A stretch of DNA of 64,000 bases from Phascolarctos cinereus. Its lineage: Eukaryota > Chordata > Mammalia > Diprotodontia > Phascolarctidae. Below are positions 35,751-46,743 of the stretch, in pieces. Location: assembly GCF_002099425.1 (NCBI RefSeq), contig NW_018343955.1, forward strand, positions 15,755,001 through 15,819,000. Reading direction: 5' to 3'. Under the pieces are notes generated by a model that did no database searches, was not told the origin of the DNA, and saw only the letters and a list, made by a program, of their open reading frames with translations. A program made the position numbers and the translations under genes. How positions within the stretch are numbered: position 1 is the first letter of the stretch; each line of letters begins with the position of its first letter.

Positions 35751-35990
35751 GTTGACGGGCTTCAGTCACAACACCGGAAACCTCGCCCAATCGCGCGAGA
35801 GCCCCCTTCCCCTCTCCCCCGCCCTCCGCTTCCTTCCCTCCTCCCTCCCTTCCCCTCCCTTCCCCTCCCCTCACCTCCCCACCCTACGCTAGCCTTGCCT
35901 GGCCTCGGCATCCTCGCTCCTCCTCCTCTCCTCCTCCTCCCTCCCTCTCGAATCGCGAGCCAGGCCGGGGGGCGGGGCGAGGGGCCCAAA
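35748..35990 (-). promoter_or_regulatory. RICTOR: RICTOR core promoter, TATA-less
   Basis: Upstream of the ATG (higher coordinates) lie an ETS-type core CCGGAA at 35774-35779, a CCAAT at 35787-35791, a CpG palindrome TCGCGCGA at 35791-35798, a long pyrimidine-rich tract (about 35806-35890 on the plus strand) and a GC box GGGGCGGGG near 35969. The minus-strand start itself, CAACATGGCGGCC, matches the YY1 core (ATGGCGGC) seen at many housekeeping-gene starts. No TATA box is visible. The transcription start cannot be set from sequence alone; it is probably within about 30-100 bp of the ATG. Confidence 0.65.
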
Positions 35991-36259
35991 GCGGGAACCC
36001 CGGGGCGGGCGAGCGCGTGGCTGTGCTGGCGGAGGCGAGGCTGGCCTTGGCAAGACCCCGTACTCCTTTCAGGCGACCGCGTGGCCGCCGGTTCCCCCGC
36101 GAGGAGCTCTCCCACCCCTCCGTCCCAAGTTCCTAAGTGGAATTCCCCTGAGAGGCTCGCTGGGTCAGCGACCAGCCACGGGGACCCAGCGCTTCACGGC
36201 GCGGGGCGAGGCCGCCCACCTGTGCCCGTGACGCCCCATGCCCTCGCTGCTCTTTTTTA

Positions 36260-37055
36260 ACTGATGCGGGAAGCCGCCCCCACCCTTCTTACTTGTCCTG
36301 GAAACACCGCCCGGCTTCCTTCAAAGCATGCTCACCTGCCCATCGACACTCTTCTGGCCACGGACCGGCCCTCGGACTTCCCCACCGACCAATAAAGCAA
36401 CCTCGGCTTTTCCTCTAATTTAAGACCGTGCCAGGGAGAATTGGCGTGATGGGAGGGGTCTGGGGGAGGTGGGGGACAGAGCCTAGTGGAAAACGGGGTA
36501 AACAGTGCTGAGCGAGAGTCCCCCGGTTGTTGGGCACTAGTAAGGTTTTGAGAAGTGCATTCTGCATTATCGATTAGGCCCTGAAGGCAAGGGCAACCCT
36601 GCGTGGTACCGGAGCTTCACTATCTTGAGTAAAGATGAAGATTGGACCAGTGGGTGAAGAACTGTCCTCTTAAGAGTTTCTCCTCTGAGACTCGGTAATA
36701 ATAGTGAACATTTATGCCCACAATGCCCATCATGCTTGTTCACATCCTCTAATAAATTCTTATCTATAATAGACACGTGTTGTTTGTTGGATTATATAAC
36801 AAGGATGCTCTAGAACTTTAATGATTGCTGGAAATCATACACAGAAACGACAAAGATGACAGAAAAGAGACGTTGTCTTTTAGAAGAAATGATTTGCTTC
36901 ATTTAGGAAAGAATGTCAGGAATAAAGTATGTCCAGATTTTTTTATACAACCATGGAAAATTGAGAGAAAAAACCTGACTGGTGGATACTATAATTTTGG
37001 GTTTGTTTTTTAAATTCTCTATTCCTAATATTATTTCTCTTGAGATTAGCCTAAT
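36260..37055. other. Upstream intergenic stretch
   Basis: The CpG island fades and no recognised repeat or gene appears until the solo LTR. A CAAT-like and AATAAAGC motif near 36390 and a 62-codon open frame (36825-37013) are not convincing as genes. Confidence 0.45.
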
Positions 37056-37063
37056 GTTGGTGA

Positions 37064-37669
37064 TGATGGGGTGCTGGGGTGCTTGTACTCAGGGACCCCA
37101 CTTCCAAGATCATCCCTGTCATCCCTGACAGTTTTCCTCCGGCCCAAGGACCCTATCTCTGCTAGTGACTCATGACTGGTCGCAGTGAGACAAACTATCT
37201 CTCCCTGTTACAAGAACTAGCTGATCTCTACAGAATTTCCCTTGTATAAACAGGACTATCTTGTACCAGCAGAACTATCAAGTACTGATTCCCACAGTTA
37301 CTCTACCCAATCCAGAGGTCAAGCTATAGACATCAACTCCTGAAACTATTTTGTTACAGACATAACAGACTAAAATTATACCCTTTAGGAACTCTCTCTT
37401 TCCCCTCCTCCCCAGTTTCCAGTAGTGAATGAAGCAGTTGTATGTTATCACCTAATTAGCATACCTGGCACTTAATCCACTACTTTTCCTATAAACTTCA
37501 GCATTATTCCTATTAGGTTGCAAGTTCCCTAAGGACCTCTGCCTTCTGTATAGCATAACAATAAATCTTTGCCACCTTGACTCAAAGAATGCTTAAGTCT
37601 GAATTCATTCCAGCTGACCCTGTCCTGTACTTAGGTCTTTGAGGGGTCTAAACCTCTCAGACCTCAACA
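37064..37669 (+). mobile_element. Solo LTR of a class I-like endogenous retrovirus (fossil)
   Basis: A 606-bp unit starting TGATGGGGTGC and ending CCTCAACA. It is flanked by the 4-bp duplication GTGA (37060-37063 and 37670-37673), the size usual for gammaretrovirus-like integrases. Inside, 'cctataaactt' and 'aataaatctttgcc' sit where promoter and polyadenylation signals are expected. No internal retroviral sequence adjoins, so it arose by LTR-LTR recombination. The edges remain clear, which suggests moderate age. It shares its first 11 bases with the LTR at 61318. Confidence 0.8.
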
Positions 37670-38039
37670 GTGATATAATGGCAAGCGGCAAAGTGAATGT
37701 AAGACTTAATACGGCATATTAGAAATGATAGACATTCAAAAACATCCCCTGCATACAATGTTGTATCAATTCCAAGATTTAGACAGTATTTCCTTGCTGG
37801 ATACCTTCCTAGAACTCTACCTCCTACAGTAGCAGGGGGTGGTAGGGGGTAGGGAAGCAAGAAAGTCTGCCAATACTTCCCCTCCTCATTCCTCCCAACC
37901 CTACTGAAATTATATTTTCTTTGTATATATTTTCTATTTAGTCATGTATTGGGAGGATTGTACAATGAAGTCTTTAGTTTAGAGCATACACTCTGCCTGA
38001 GCTAGTCTTCATGGAAGCTTAGAGAGCCTGCTTAGGTAA

Positions 38040-38187
38040 ATCTATCAATAAGCATTTTAAAGCACCTACTTTGTGTGCCAGGTATTGTGCTAAGTAGGTA
38101 ATCGTTGGCTGTACAGAGAAAGGCCAAAGGAGCTCACAATCTTATGGGGGAAAGCAATATGCAACCAAATATGTACAAACTCCCAAG

Positions 38188-38246
<59 letters not shown>

Positions 38247-38460
38247 CTCATGTATTTGTATGTATATATACACACATTAAAATTGGAAATAATTGGAATA
38301 TAAAATATATACAATATAATATATAAATATATAAAATAAGTGGATAATTAACATAGAGAAGTCACTAGAATTAAGAGGGATTGGGAAAGGCTTCCAGAAA
38401 TTTTAGCTGGAACTTGAAGGAAGCCAGGAGGCAGAGATGAGGAGGAAGGAAATGCATGAT
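38040..38460 (-). mobile_element. L2 3' region, antisense, with (TC)n
   Basis: 'ttttaaagcacctactttgt', 'gccaggtattgtgctaagta', 'aaaggagctcacaatcttat' and 'gaacttgaaggaagccagga' are reversed L2 3' sequence. A (TC)n microsatellite at 38191-38243 has expanded inside it, at a site comparable to the (GA)n in the antisense L2 at 20085-20880. Confidence 0.75.
38191..38243. repeat. (TC)26 microsatellite
   Basis: About 26 perfect TC units within antisense L2. Confidence 0.95.
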
Positions 38461-38469
38461 AAAGGAATC

Positions 38470-39365
38470 TTTTTTCTCTCTGGTCATGTCCATACCCATG
38501 TCTCTTCCATCCTCAAAAAACCTTCACTTGATACATCCATCTTCACTAGCTATTATCCTATAAGTCTCCTTTTTGTAGCTAAATTCCTTGAGTAGGCAAA
38601 CTGTCTATAATAGGTGACTCTCACTCTCTTTTTAACTCTTCATAGTCTAGCTTCTAACTTCATCATTCAACCCAGAGTGCATTTTTAGTTCATTCAACTG
38701 AAATTCCTGTCTCCAAAGTTACTAGTGATCTTTTACTTGCCAAATTTAATGGTCTTTTTCTCAAACCTCATTCTTTTTAACCTCTCTTCAGGCTTTGACA
38801 CTGTCACTCACCCTCTCCTTAACACTGTCATCTTTCCAGGTTTTTGTGACCCTGCTGTCTTCTGGTTCTCTGGCATATCACATTTCCTTCACTCCCTACC
38901 TGGAGCTTTCTTCCTCCTCACTGCTGCCTTTTGGCTTTCCTAGTTTCTTTCAAATCTGAACTAAAGTCCCCCTTCTTAGAGAAGCTTTTCCCAGTACTCC
39001 TTAATCTTGGGACTTGCTCTCTGAAATTATCTTAATTTATCTTCTTGTTTTGTTTTTGTGTTGTTTTTTTGGCTAGGCAATGGGGTTAAGTGACTTGCCC
39101 AGAGTCACACAGCTAGTAGGTGTTATGTGTCTGAGGTTGCATTTGAACTCAGGTCCTCCTGAATCCAGGGCCGGTCCTCTATCCACTGCGCCACCTAGCT
39201 GCCCTTCAATTTATCTTCTTTATAGCTTGTTTGGACAGAATTCTTTACCCTGTTGTCTGCTTGAAAGCAGGGACTGTCTTTCCCCTTTCTTTGTATCCCT
39301 AGCCCTCAGCCCAGTACTTTACACGTAGTGGATACTTAATAGATGCTAGTTGAGTAACTGATTTG
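38470..39365 (+). mobile_element. L2 LINE RT end through 3' terminus, with nested SINE
   Basis: The plus strand encodes a decayed L2 RT block: 'SKVTSDLLLAKFNGLFLK' in one frame and GFDTVTHPLLNTVIFPGFC in another. 'cttagagaagcttttcccag', 'gcttgaaagcagggactgtc' and 'tggatacttaatagatgcta' follow as the 3' UTR. A tRNA-derived SINE at 39047-39207 interrupts the UTR. Confidence 0.8.
39034..39220 (-). mobile_element. Short tRNA-derived SINE with 13-bp target duplication
   Basis: The SINE (39047-39207, antisense) has a reversed A tail, 'gccagagtcacacagctagt', 'gaactcaggtcctcctgaat' and the end 'gccacctagctgccc'. AATTTATCTTCTT occurs on both sides (39034-39046 and 39208-39220), a textbook L1-type target-site duplication, inside the L2 UTR. 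Confidence 0.92.
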
Positions 39366-40125
39366 CAGGCCCACTATGTTCTTTTTCCTGTCCTCTTATG
39401 CATGGTGACAAAAAGGCTTTTAATTGGCTACTGAGCTGGAATTGAGCGTGCACATGAAAGCATGGAACAGACCAGCTCTCACTCTCTTTCCTGGTTGCCA
39501 TTGAGAAGTAGGTATTGCTGTGGGCTTCTGGTTAGGGCAGCAGCCTCAGGCCCTCGTGCCCTAACTGGCCCTGATTTGTCCATGAGCACATGTTGCTGTT
39601 TCTTCTGTCAGCTGTATTTCTTTTTTCCTGACTTTAGGTGACCGAGTATCAGAGACAGAATGGACAAAGTTATGACTTTGTAAGCTTTGAAAGGTTAGAA
39701 GAACCTCGGAGTTAGTTACAGAGTCTGCTGGTAACTGGAGATACCATGTCCTTCAAGCTAGGAAACAAGTCACCCTTCTGCTATGCCATACCTAGAAGTA
39801 AATTTGATGGAAGGAATGTTCTATAACAATCACGAGTTTGGAACTGGAGTAATAGTGAAGAGTATGCTCCCAGTTTAGATTGTACTTAGATCTTTGACCT
39901 ATATTCTTTGTAAATATTCCTTTGTAAAAGCTAACTGATGATAATGGGAATATTAACTGGCTATTGATATTGGGGAAAACACAAGCTGGAAATTCATAAA
40001 CAACAGTACTAGAGAAAAACACGCAACCCTCAGTGTTAGCTATGCAGTAGAAATAGTAATTGCCAAGGCTGTGAGGTACAGGTTCATCTTTCATGTTCTT
40101 CCTTGTCTTCTCTTCCCCCCTGCCC
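39366..40125. other. Unassigned intergenic stretch
   Basis: Contains a 112-codon minus-strand open frame (39792-40130) without recognisable motifs. I see no repeat. Confidence 0.4.
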
Positions 40126-40129
40126 CACA

Positions 40130-40230
40130 CTTTCTCTTAGAACATAAGTTTCTCAAGGACAGGAGCTGTATTTTTTTTCCTGTCTTTGTATCTTCAGTAT
40201 AAGCACAGGGCTTGCAGAGTAGTAAAGTTT
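40130..40230 (+). mobile_element. L2 3'-end fragment
   Basis: 'tttctcaaggacaggagctg' and 'cttcagtataagcacagggc' match the L2 terminus. Confidence 0.6.
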
Positions 40231-40263
40231 AAATATATTATGCACGTATATGTATATCCACAC

Positions 40264-40580
40264 TGTGATGGGACAAGCATTTTCCTGAAGTAAATTCCTT
40301 TAACCCCAGTTTACCTAGGATCCACCCTTACAGCCAGCACAGGATAGACCAAGCTGATTCTGGGTCTGGGACCTAATATCTCTTCTCTCTCCCCCCAACT
40401 CTCACTTCTATAATGCAGCTTTCTGATCATTTAAGGGCATAAAAACCTCTATCCTTGCTATATTTTCTTGTTGTTTTAGGGCAAAGTAGACTTTTTGTTA
40501 AATGTCCAATGACTTATCCACGCTTCCTTTCATCCCAACATCAAACCTGAACTAAGAGTATTTGGACATTAGTGGAGTGA
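40264..40580 (+). mobile_element. 5' LTR of the ERV-L-like fossil
   Basis: Begins TGTGATGGGACAAGC; 'ataatgcagctttctgatca' and 'gggcataaaaacctc' (TATA-like) align with the 3' LTR at 46149. The right edge is approximate. Confidence 0.7.
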
Positions 40581-41188
40581 CTCCAACATTTGATGTAGTT
40601 TTGGTAGATTAGGAGTAGATGAAAAGGCTTCATGGCTCACATAGTGTTTGAGTTAGGGGAAGAACCCTGCAAATGTGGAGGAGGAGGGTCACATGATCAG
40701 ATGGCATGACATTGCCGGGCTCCCTGTTGACAGAGCTCTCCTGATTGTCTATGGAGAGTCTCTCTGTGGGCAGAGGAATTAGCTCATTGGGTGCTGGAGG
40801 AGGCTGCTGAAAAGGTAAAGAAAATGTCAAGGCCAGCACTCCCTGGATGTTGTTGACTGCACCAAGTAAGTTGGATTGTCAGTCAAGTCAGATAGAGTAA
40901 ACTGGGCTGGTGCATTCAGTAGCAGCTAAAAACAGAGCTCTCAGCTTTCAGGGACCATGCAGTGAAAATCAAGAAACGGTGACTAATACAACTAGTGACT
41001 GCACAAGCGAAGAGATCTCTCCTGAGGGACACTGAGAGGCTCTATAGAAGAATCAACCCTATCGCCTCTGATCCAGCAGTTCAGGTTCCTACTGAGCTTG
41101 GAACCATGGGACTGGAGGAGAGCAGACTTGGGGCAGAGCCTGGGGAACTCCTGCTCAGGGTAAGAAAGGTTCAAGCTTACTCTCAGGA

Positions 41189-41433
41189 GGGCAGCCAGGT
41201 GGTGCAGTGTATAGAGCACCGGCCCTGGAGTCGGGAGGACCTGAATTCAAATTCAGTCTCAGACACCTACTAGTTGTGTGATTCTGGGCAAGTCACTTAA
41301 CCTTCTTTGCCTCAGTTTCCTCATTTGTAAAATGAGCTGGAGAAGGAAATGGCAAGCCACTCCAGTAACTTTGCCAAGGAAAACCCCAAATGTGGTCACA
41401 AAGAGTTGGACACAACTGAAAGGATTTAACAAC
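41189..41433 (+). mobile_element. tRNA-RTE SINE inserted in the ERV
   Basis: 'gggcagccaggtggtgcagt', 'ccggccctggagtcgggagg', 'gagctggagaaggaaatggc' and the tail 'gttggacacaactgaaagga' are well preserved. It is clearly younger than the provirus that holds it. Confidence 0.92.
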
Positions 41434-42056
41434 AACTCTCTGGAGGAGGACAGTGACTTCCTGCCTTGAAGCCTCAGGAGTTTGGTCCTGGTCCACTGGG
41501 AGAGAGCTCAGTTGCTTGCAGGGGATCTTCTAACAGAAACCTGAGGAGTCCCTGGAGCCATGACTTCTGAGGGTGTGGTCTAATGGAACCTGCCTGGAGA
41601 GCCTCTCTGCTGTGGACTTTCTATAGCCTCAGGGAACTCTGAACTCTCCTTTTAAAGAGTGAGCTAAATTTGCTCCTAGAAGGAATATATTCTTTGTCTC
41701 CTTTTAGGTTCCTGATAAGGTTATTCACATCTGGCCTTATAAAGATGGCCACCAGCTCACAGATGGGGATCTGCAAGGGAGTCAGTGATGGATTTGATAG
41801 ATTGGATTTTTGCATTCCTCCCAAGCCCAGAAATTCTGTGTGGAGTTCTGACCAAATGGCTTCAGACTTACTAGGTTCTCCTCCCCCACACAACCATACA
41901 GGTGTGAACTGATCAATTGTTGAAATTTGAGTGGGAGGTCTGGACAGATGTGGCTTGGGCAAATATTTTTGTCCATGCAAAAAAGCACTTTAAGAATTGA
42001 GGAAGAAGTCTTAGAGCCCAAAGACACCTAGCTAGGTGGTCAGAAAGGAATTCACC

Positions 42057-42090
42057 GGGGGGGGGGGGGGGGGGGCAGGGGGGGGGGGAG
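42057..42090. repeat. Poly-G tract: G20-CA-G10-AG
   Basis: Twenty consecutive G (42057-42076), CA, then ten G and AG. It could form a G-quadruplex or reflect a sequencing or assembly difficulty. Confidence 0.95.
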
Positions 42091-42230
42091 CTTTGGGTGT
42101 GGCCACTTAAACTTCAGGTTGATAAGAAAGCAATTGATGGCCAGCCCTTTGAGGCCCAGTAAAACTGTACAGAGAAAACTAAGCTCCAATGCACTAGAGG
42201 CCCTCCAGCCATACTTAAGCCTGAGATACT

Positions 42231-42999
42231 ATTTAAGGCAAGGCTTCTAAACTTTTTCCACTTGTGATCCCCTTTTGCTGAGAAATTTTTATTCCACCCA
42301 TCCCGGGTATATAGGTATATAAATACAAATCAAACATTTACTGGTAATAAATCATAAAGAAAATTGTCTTAAAACAATTCTTTCATATACTACAATTTTG
42401 CCATTTATTATAGATGAAAGCAAATTTGCATACTAATGAGATTGATATGCTTGTTTAATTTTACATAAAGAATTAAATCTGGGCAGACTATTTGATTCTG
42501 TAGGATACAGAGCATCTTCAAAGTTTTTGAGTTGATGGATATTTTGATTTTATAATTGTCAATGCTGATCATGCTGTTTTGCATAAATGCGCAGTACAAA
42601 ATAGCAGAAGTATATTTAGGGCCATTTCAAAAATTGTTGGAAATTCTATCCTAATCCCAAGCCAAAATTCATTTATCAATTTTGTATGTACAGTAATTGT
42701 ATGTACTGCAATTCGTAACATACAGTAGCATTATTTGGTGTTACATTATGTGACGTCATGCATAGTGCAAAGTACTCATGTTGTGTGTTCAAAACCAAGG
42801 GGGCAGTGAAGTTGCATGATGCAACATGAGCAAGCACTTCCAGAAGCACCTTGGATTCATTACACATTTGATTTTGAAGTAATTTTTGGTCATTGCACAT
42901 TCAGAGACCTTTTACTGTTGCCAAATTTTTTGCGACCCCCACATTTTCAGTTATGAGACCCTATACATGACCCACAGTTTAAGAAGCACTGATCTAAGG
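42231..42999. mobile_element. Non-autonomous hAT transposon with target duplication, inside the ERV
   Basis: The element (42239-42991, 753 bp) has imperfect terminal inverted repeats: left CAAGGCTTCTAAACTTTTTC, right (reversed) CAGTGCTTCTTAAACTGTGG. It is flanked by 8-bp duplications ATTTAAGG (42231-42238) and ATCTAAGG (42992-42999), 7 of 8 identical, as expected for hAT. The subterminal 'tgcgacccccacattttc' resembles Charlie-type ends. No transposase frame is present, so it moved with help from an autonomous relative. It interrupts the ERV and so post-dates it. Confidence 0.88.
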
Positions 43000-45900
43000 C
43001 TCCTGCCCCTTTGGATTATTTAGGGAAAGCTACCAGGGGCAGTCTATGGAAAGAAGGGTTATTATGGGTTCAGTATCGATTTCAGTGACTTCTAGGCATG
43101 CGTATTACTACGGCTAAGGCCAAATGGAAACTCTTCGGTGTTACCGGAACCATGTCATGTTGTTAAGCTATTTCTTCTCTAGTGATGAAGATGAAGAAAG
43201 CTGGAGTATTTTTTTATACTATATCCCCTTACAACAACTCTGTGTTACGTGCATGTAAGGCAAATGGCACCTAGCAGCCTACAATGAACTACAGGAAGAT
43301 TAACAAAGTCATTATGCATATCTCTAAAACTCTTCCTGATCTTATCAATGTTGTAGACCAGGTAGCTCAGGACCAGGGTGAATGGTATAGGACTATTCCT
43401 CTGGCTGAGACTAGTCAGGAACAGTTTATTTTTCACCTGAAGAGTCCAATGTGCTTTCACCATCCTTCTTCAAGACTACCTGAACTATCCTTCATACTAC
43501 TACATTTCCAAGATCCCATGAAAGAGCCCACCCTCCTGGAGGCCACTGGGGTATACCACAGTATGGATTTACAGTATTCACATTTACCAGACCAGATGAG
43601 GCCACAGTGGTGGAGGCCCTAAATCAGATGGTGGCCCATATAAGAGATAAAGGATAGGAAATTTGCCCTAAGCAAATCCAGGATTCAGACTCAAAATCAG
43701 GTCTTGAGGGACACAGTAGTCAGAGAAAACCCAGAGGGTTCCAAGCATAATCCAGAATAAGATACTGACCCTTGCTTCTTCACAACCTAAGAATGAAGCT
43801 CAGAAACTTATTGGACTCCTAAGATTTCTTGAGAACCTACATTCTTTAACTCGGTATTCTCATGACTCCCATTTGCCAAGTCACCTACAAGTCTGTATCT
43901 TTCAAGTGGGGCCCATAACAAGTGACAGCCCTGGAAGTTATAAGGCAAGCTCTGTAGCAGTCTCTGCCTTTGAGTCCTTATAACCTTGCAAGGTTCATGT
44001 TTCTGGAGGTCTCTGTCCATAAAGACCAGGCTGAGGGGAGCCTGTGGCAGGCACTAATTTGGGGCCAGAATAAGCCACTGTTAGGAGTCTGGAGTTCCAA
44101 GTTCCCCAGAACAACCAGTCACTATCCCACTTTTGAAAAGCACTTACTCGACCCTTACTGGTCCCTGGTTGTTAGTCAACAGATGATATAAGGTCATATC
44201 ACCCTTTGTCTTAAGTTGCCTATTAGTTGGGTGATGCAAGATGGTCTCTCCAACAAGCTACGTAGAGCACCTGAGGCTTTGATTGCTAATTGGTACATTA
44301 GAAATCATGCTTGTGTGGGTCCCTCTGGTATTAGTGCCTTTCATAAACAGGTGGTGACTGTGCCAGAGCATAAAGCCTCCAATCCAGACTTTGGATCCCT
44401 GCCTCCTTTACTAGTCCCATCTATAAGGACTTGCCTCCTAAAAAATGCCATTTTGCCTGTCTGATGGCTCCATCCACTAAAAGAGAGCAGTGCAATTGGA
44501 TTTTAGAAGCCACTACTCCAGTAACAGGAGATACCCTAGGAAGTAGAGGTACTGATAAGTCTTTCCAATTGGTTGAGTTCCAGGCTACAGGACTGGCATG
44601 TGAGAGAGTATTAAGGGATGGGGCAGAGAAGATCATCTATACTAATTCCTGGGTAGGGGGTATGGGTCTGGCCAAGTAGTTTGGAGAGTACTAGACAGGA
44701 TAATCAAAGGTTTTTCTACTTCAGGATCAGGACCAATGAAGGAATTTTACTGATGCTCCCTACTACAAACAGTGGTTTGTGGGACATGTCAACACTTATC
44801 AGAGATATATGTTAAGCAAAAAGGTTGGAACTATTACAAAAGTGCAGTTTGGAGAGTGGGTCTGGTATTAATTTGGACATTTGAACTGTGATACTGTGCT
44901 GGACACAAAAATGATCCCCTTCACTAAAGACAAGGCAGCTCTTCCTAACCCAAGTGGCCCACAACCCATCCCCAATCGGCAAAATGGTACTCTCCCATTT
45001 CAGGGCAAGAAGTTTTCCGGTAATGATCAATAACTACATCATTATGCATTTGATTGCCCATGTCAGATTCCAACCTCCCAGAAGCCATGTCTGTGACAAA
45101 TCAATGCTGCCCTGGAAAAGTAAAGTGGTTTCTTGGATCCAGTCTCCAGGAAGACTTATTTGATTTAAAAAAAAAACGCTTTTGGACATAGATCTGACTG
45201 ATTCCCTTCAGTCTTTCCTTTCCTTTTTCTTTCTCTGGCACAGAGTTGTCTTGGCCATGAGGTGCTCATCCCCTCAAAGAGGCTCTATATATTCTGGAAA
45301 AGTATCTCAGATCTACCTCAATTGGCAGGTTCCCTTTCCTCTGGGGCAGTTCGGGGAACTCTTTCCCAGAATGGGATTTAGGGACCAAAGGTTGGTACTT
45401 TTGGAGGGCATCTTGCTTTCTAATAGCATAGGAGAGGTTAATCTGTTGCCATCTGTTGTGGTAGATGTGTAATTACCTGGAAGAAAGGGGATCTCTTAGT
45501 TGACTTTGTGTTAATTGAGTCACTTGATGAAAGTGAAGGAGAATCCTTATTTAACTACTGTGGAAGAAAGAGGCAAAGATTTTTATCATTGGCTGTTGAT
45601 GAGGGGGAAGTTTTGGCAAGTGGGCCAGGAGGGTGACAAGTGGGTGGCAATAAAAGGAGAGCCTCTCTATTAACTTAGATCCTGGTACATGTTGCATGCA
45701 AGAGGCTTATGACCTCTTAGCCACTTTACTATAAATGACCCTGATGAACGACAAAGAATTGTTGACCAGGCCAAAGTGCATCTGTTGTAGCCCTGATGTT
45801 CTTGGGGCTACTCCTGTTTATCTTTAATGCCTTATATTAGGAGAAGAAACTTACAACTACACTGGAGGTACCATGATTTGTGCTGAACTTCATCACCTAT

Positions 45901-46148
45901 CACATTATCAGACTGAGAATAATTAGTTATTTCAAAGGGGTTGAAAATGGTCTAGGATTTCTTTTGTGGTCCTCTACATTTATTTGTTTTCCTTGTTTGT
46001 TTTTCTTTTCTCCCTTTTTTTCCCCTTTCCTTCCCTTTCTCTTAATATTGCCTGTACAAGGAAGACTGTCTACTACAAGCTTTGTAAGCATTTAAATGGA
46101 GGAAAGTTCTCTAGAAGAACCTTGGCATCCTCCCTGAAAGGTGCGGCA

Positions 46149-46451
46149 TGTGATAAGACCAATGTTTTCCTGAAGCAACTTGCTTCAGCCGCAGCTTTCC
46201 TGATGACCCCAACTTCTCTGATGAAACTTCCTCCTCTCCTCCCGTACCCCTAGGTAACATAGGGGAGGCCCAAGACAAGCTGCTCCTGGGACCTAATTGG
46301 CTCAGGATTCCCTGATGCAGCTTCCTGGTCATCTAGGGGCATAAAAAGCTCCTGCCATGTGGATTCTGCATCTCTACTAGTTGTTTACCTAAGACCACAT
46401 GAGTCACCAAACTCTGATGACATACTGACCAGACATGTTTCCAGGGGTGGG

Positions 46452-46510
<59 letters not shown>

Positions 46511-46578
46511 ACACACATACACATACATACACATATACATATATACATACATACACACATACACATATATATACACAC

Positions 46579-46620
<42 letters not shown>

Positions 46621-46694
46621 TGACTAGACCTCAGAAGAGAGGTGTTAGTGCTAGATAAAGAGATCTAAGACTCTCTCTCTTTCTCTCTCTGTCA

Positions 46695-46743
<49 letters not shown>

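Larger units (their letters stand above)
34850..36250. promoter_or_regulatory. CpG island over the RICTOR 5' end
   Basis: The sequence changes abruptly from AT-rich to very GC-rich with dense CpG (for example 35385-35470 and 35920-36080), then returns to AT-rich near 36260. It is the only such island in the window. Both RICTOR 5' exons, intron 1 and the upstream promoter lie in it. Several long open frames on both strands here (for example 35227-35670 and 35691-36260) are GC-driven artefacts. Such islands often also fire a divergent antisense transcript; nothing in the sequence proves one here. Confidence 0.93.

Noticed and set aside
35227-36260. Long open frames (147 and 189 codons) on both strands of the CpG island
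   Set aside because: GC-rich DNA lacks stop codons. The products are low-complexity P/R/G-rich, and the true reading is the spliced RICTOR start.
43284-45472. Several open frames over 60 codons resembling proteins
   Set aside because: They are fragments of the broken ERV-L pol, not host genes.
46333-46658. Open frames rich in CV or TH repeats
   Set aside because: Pure CA/TG microsatellite translation.
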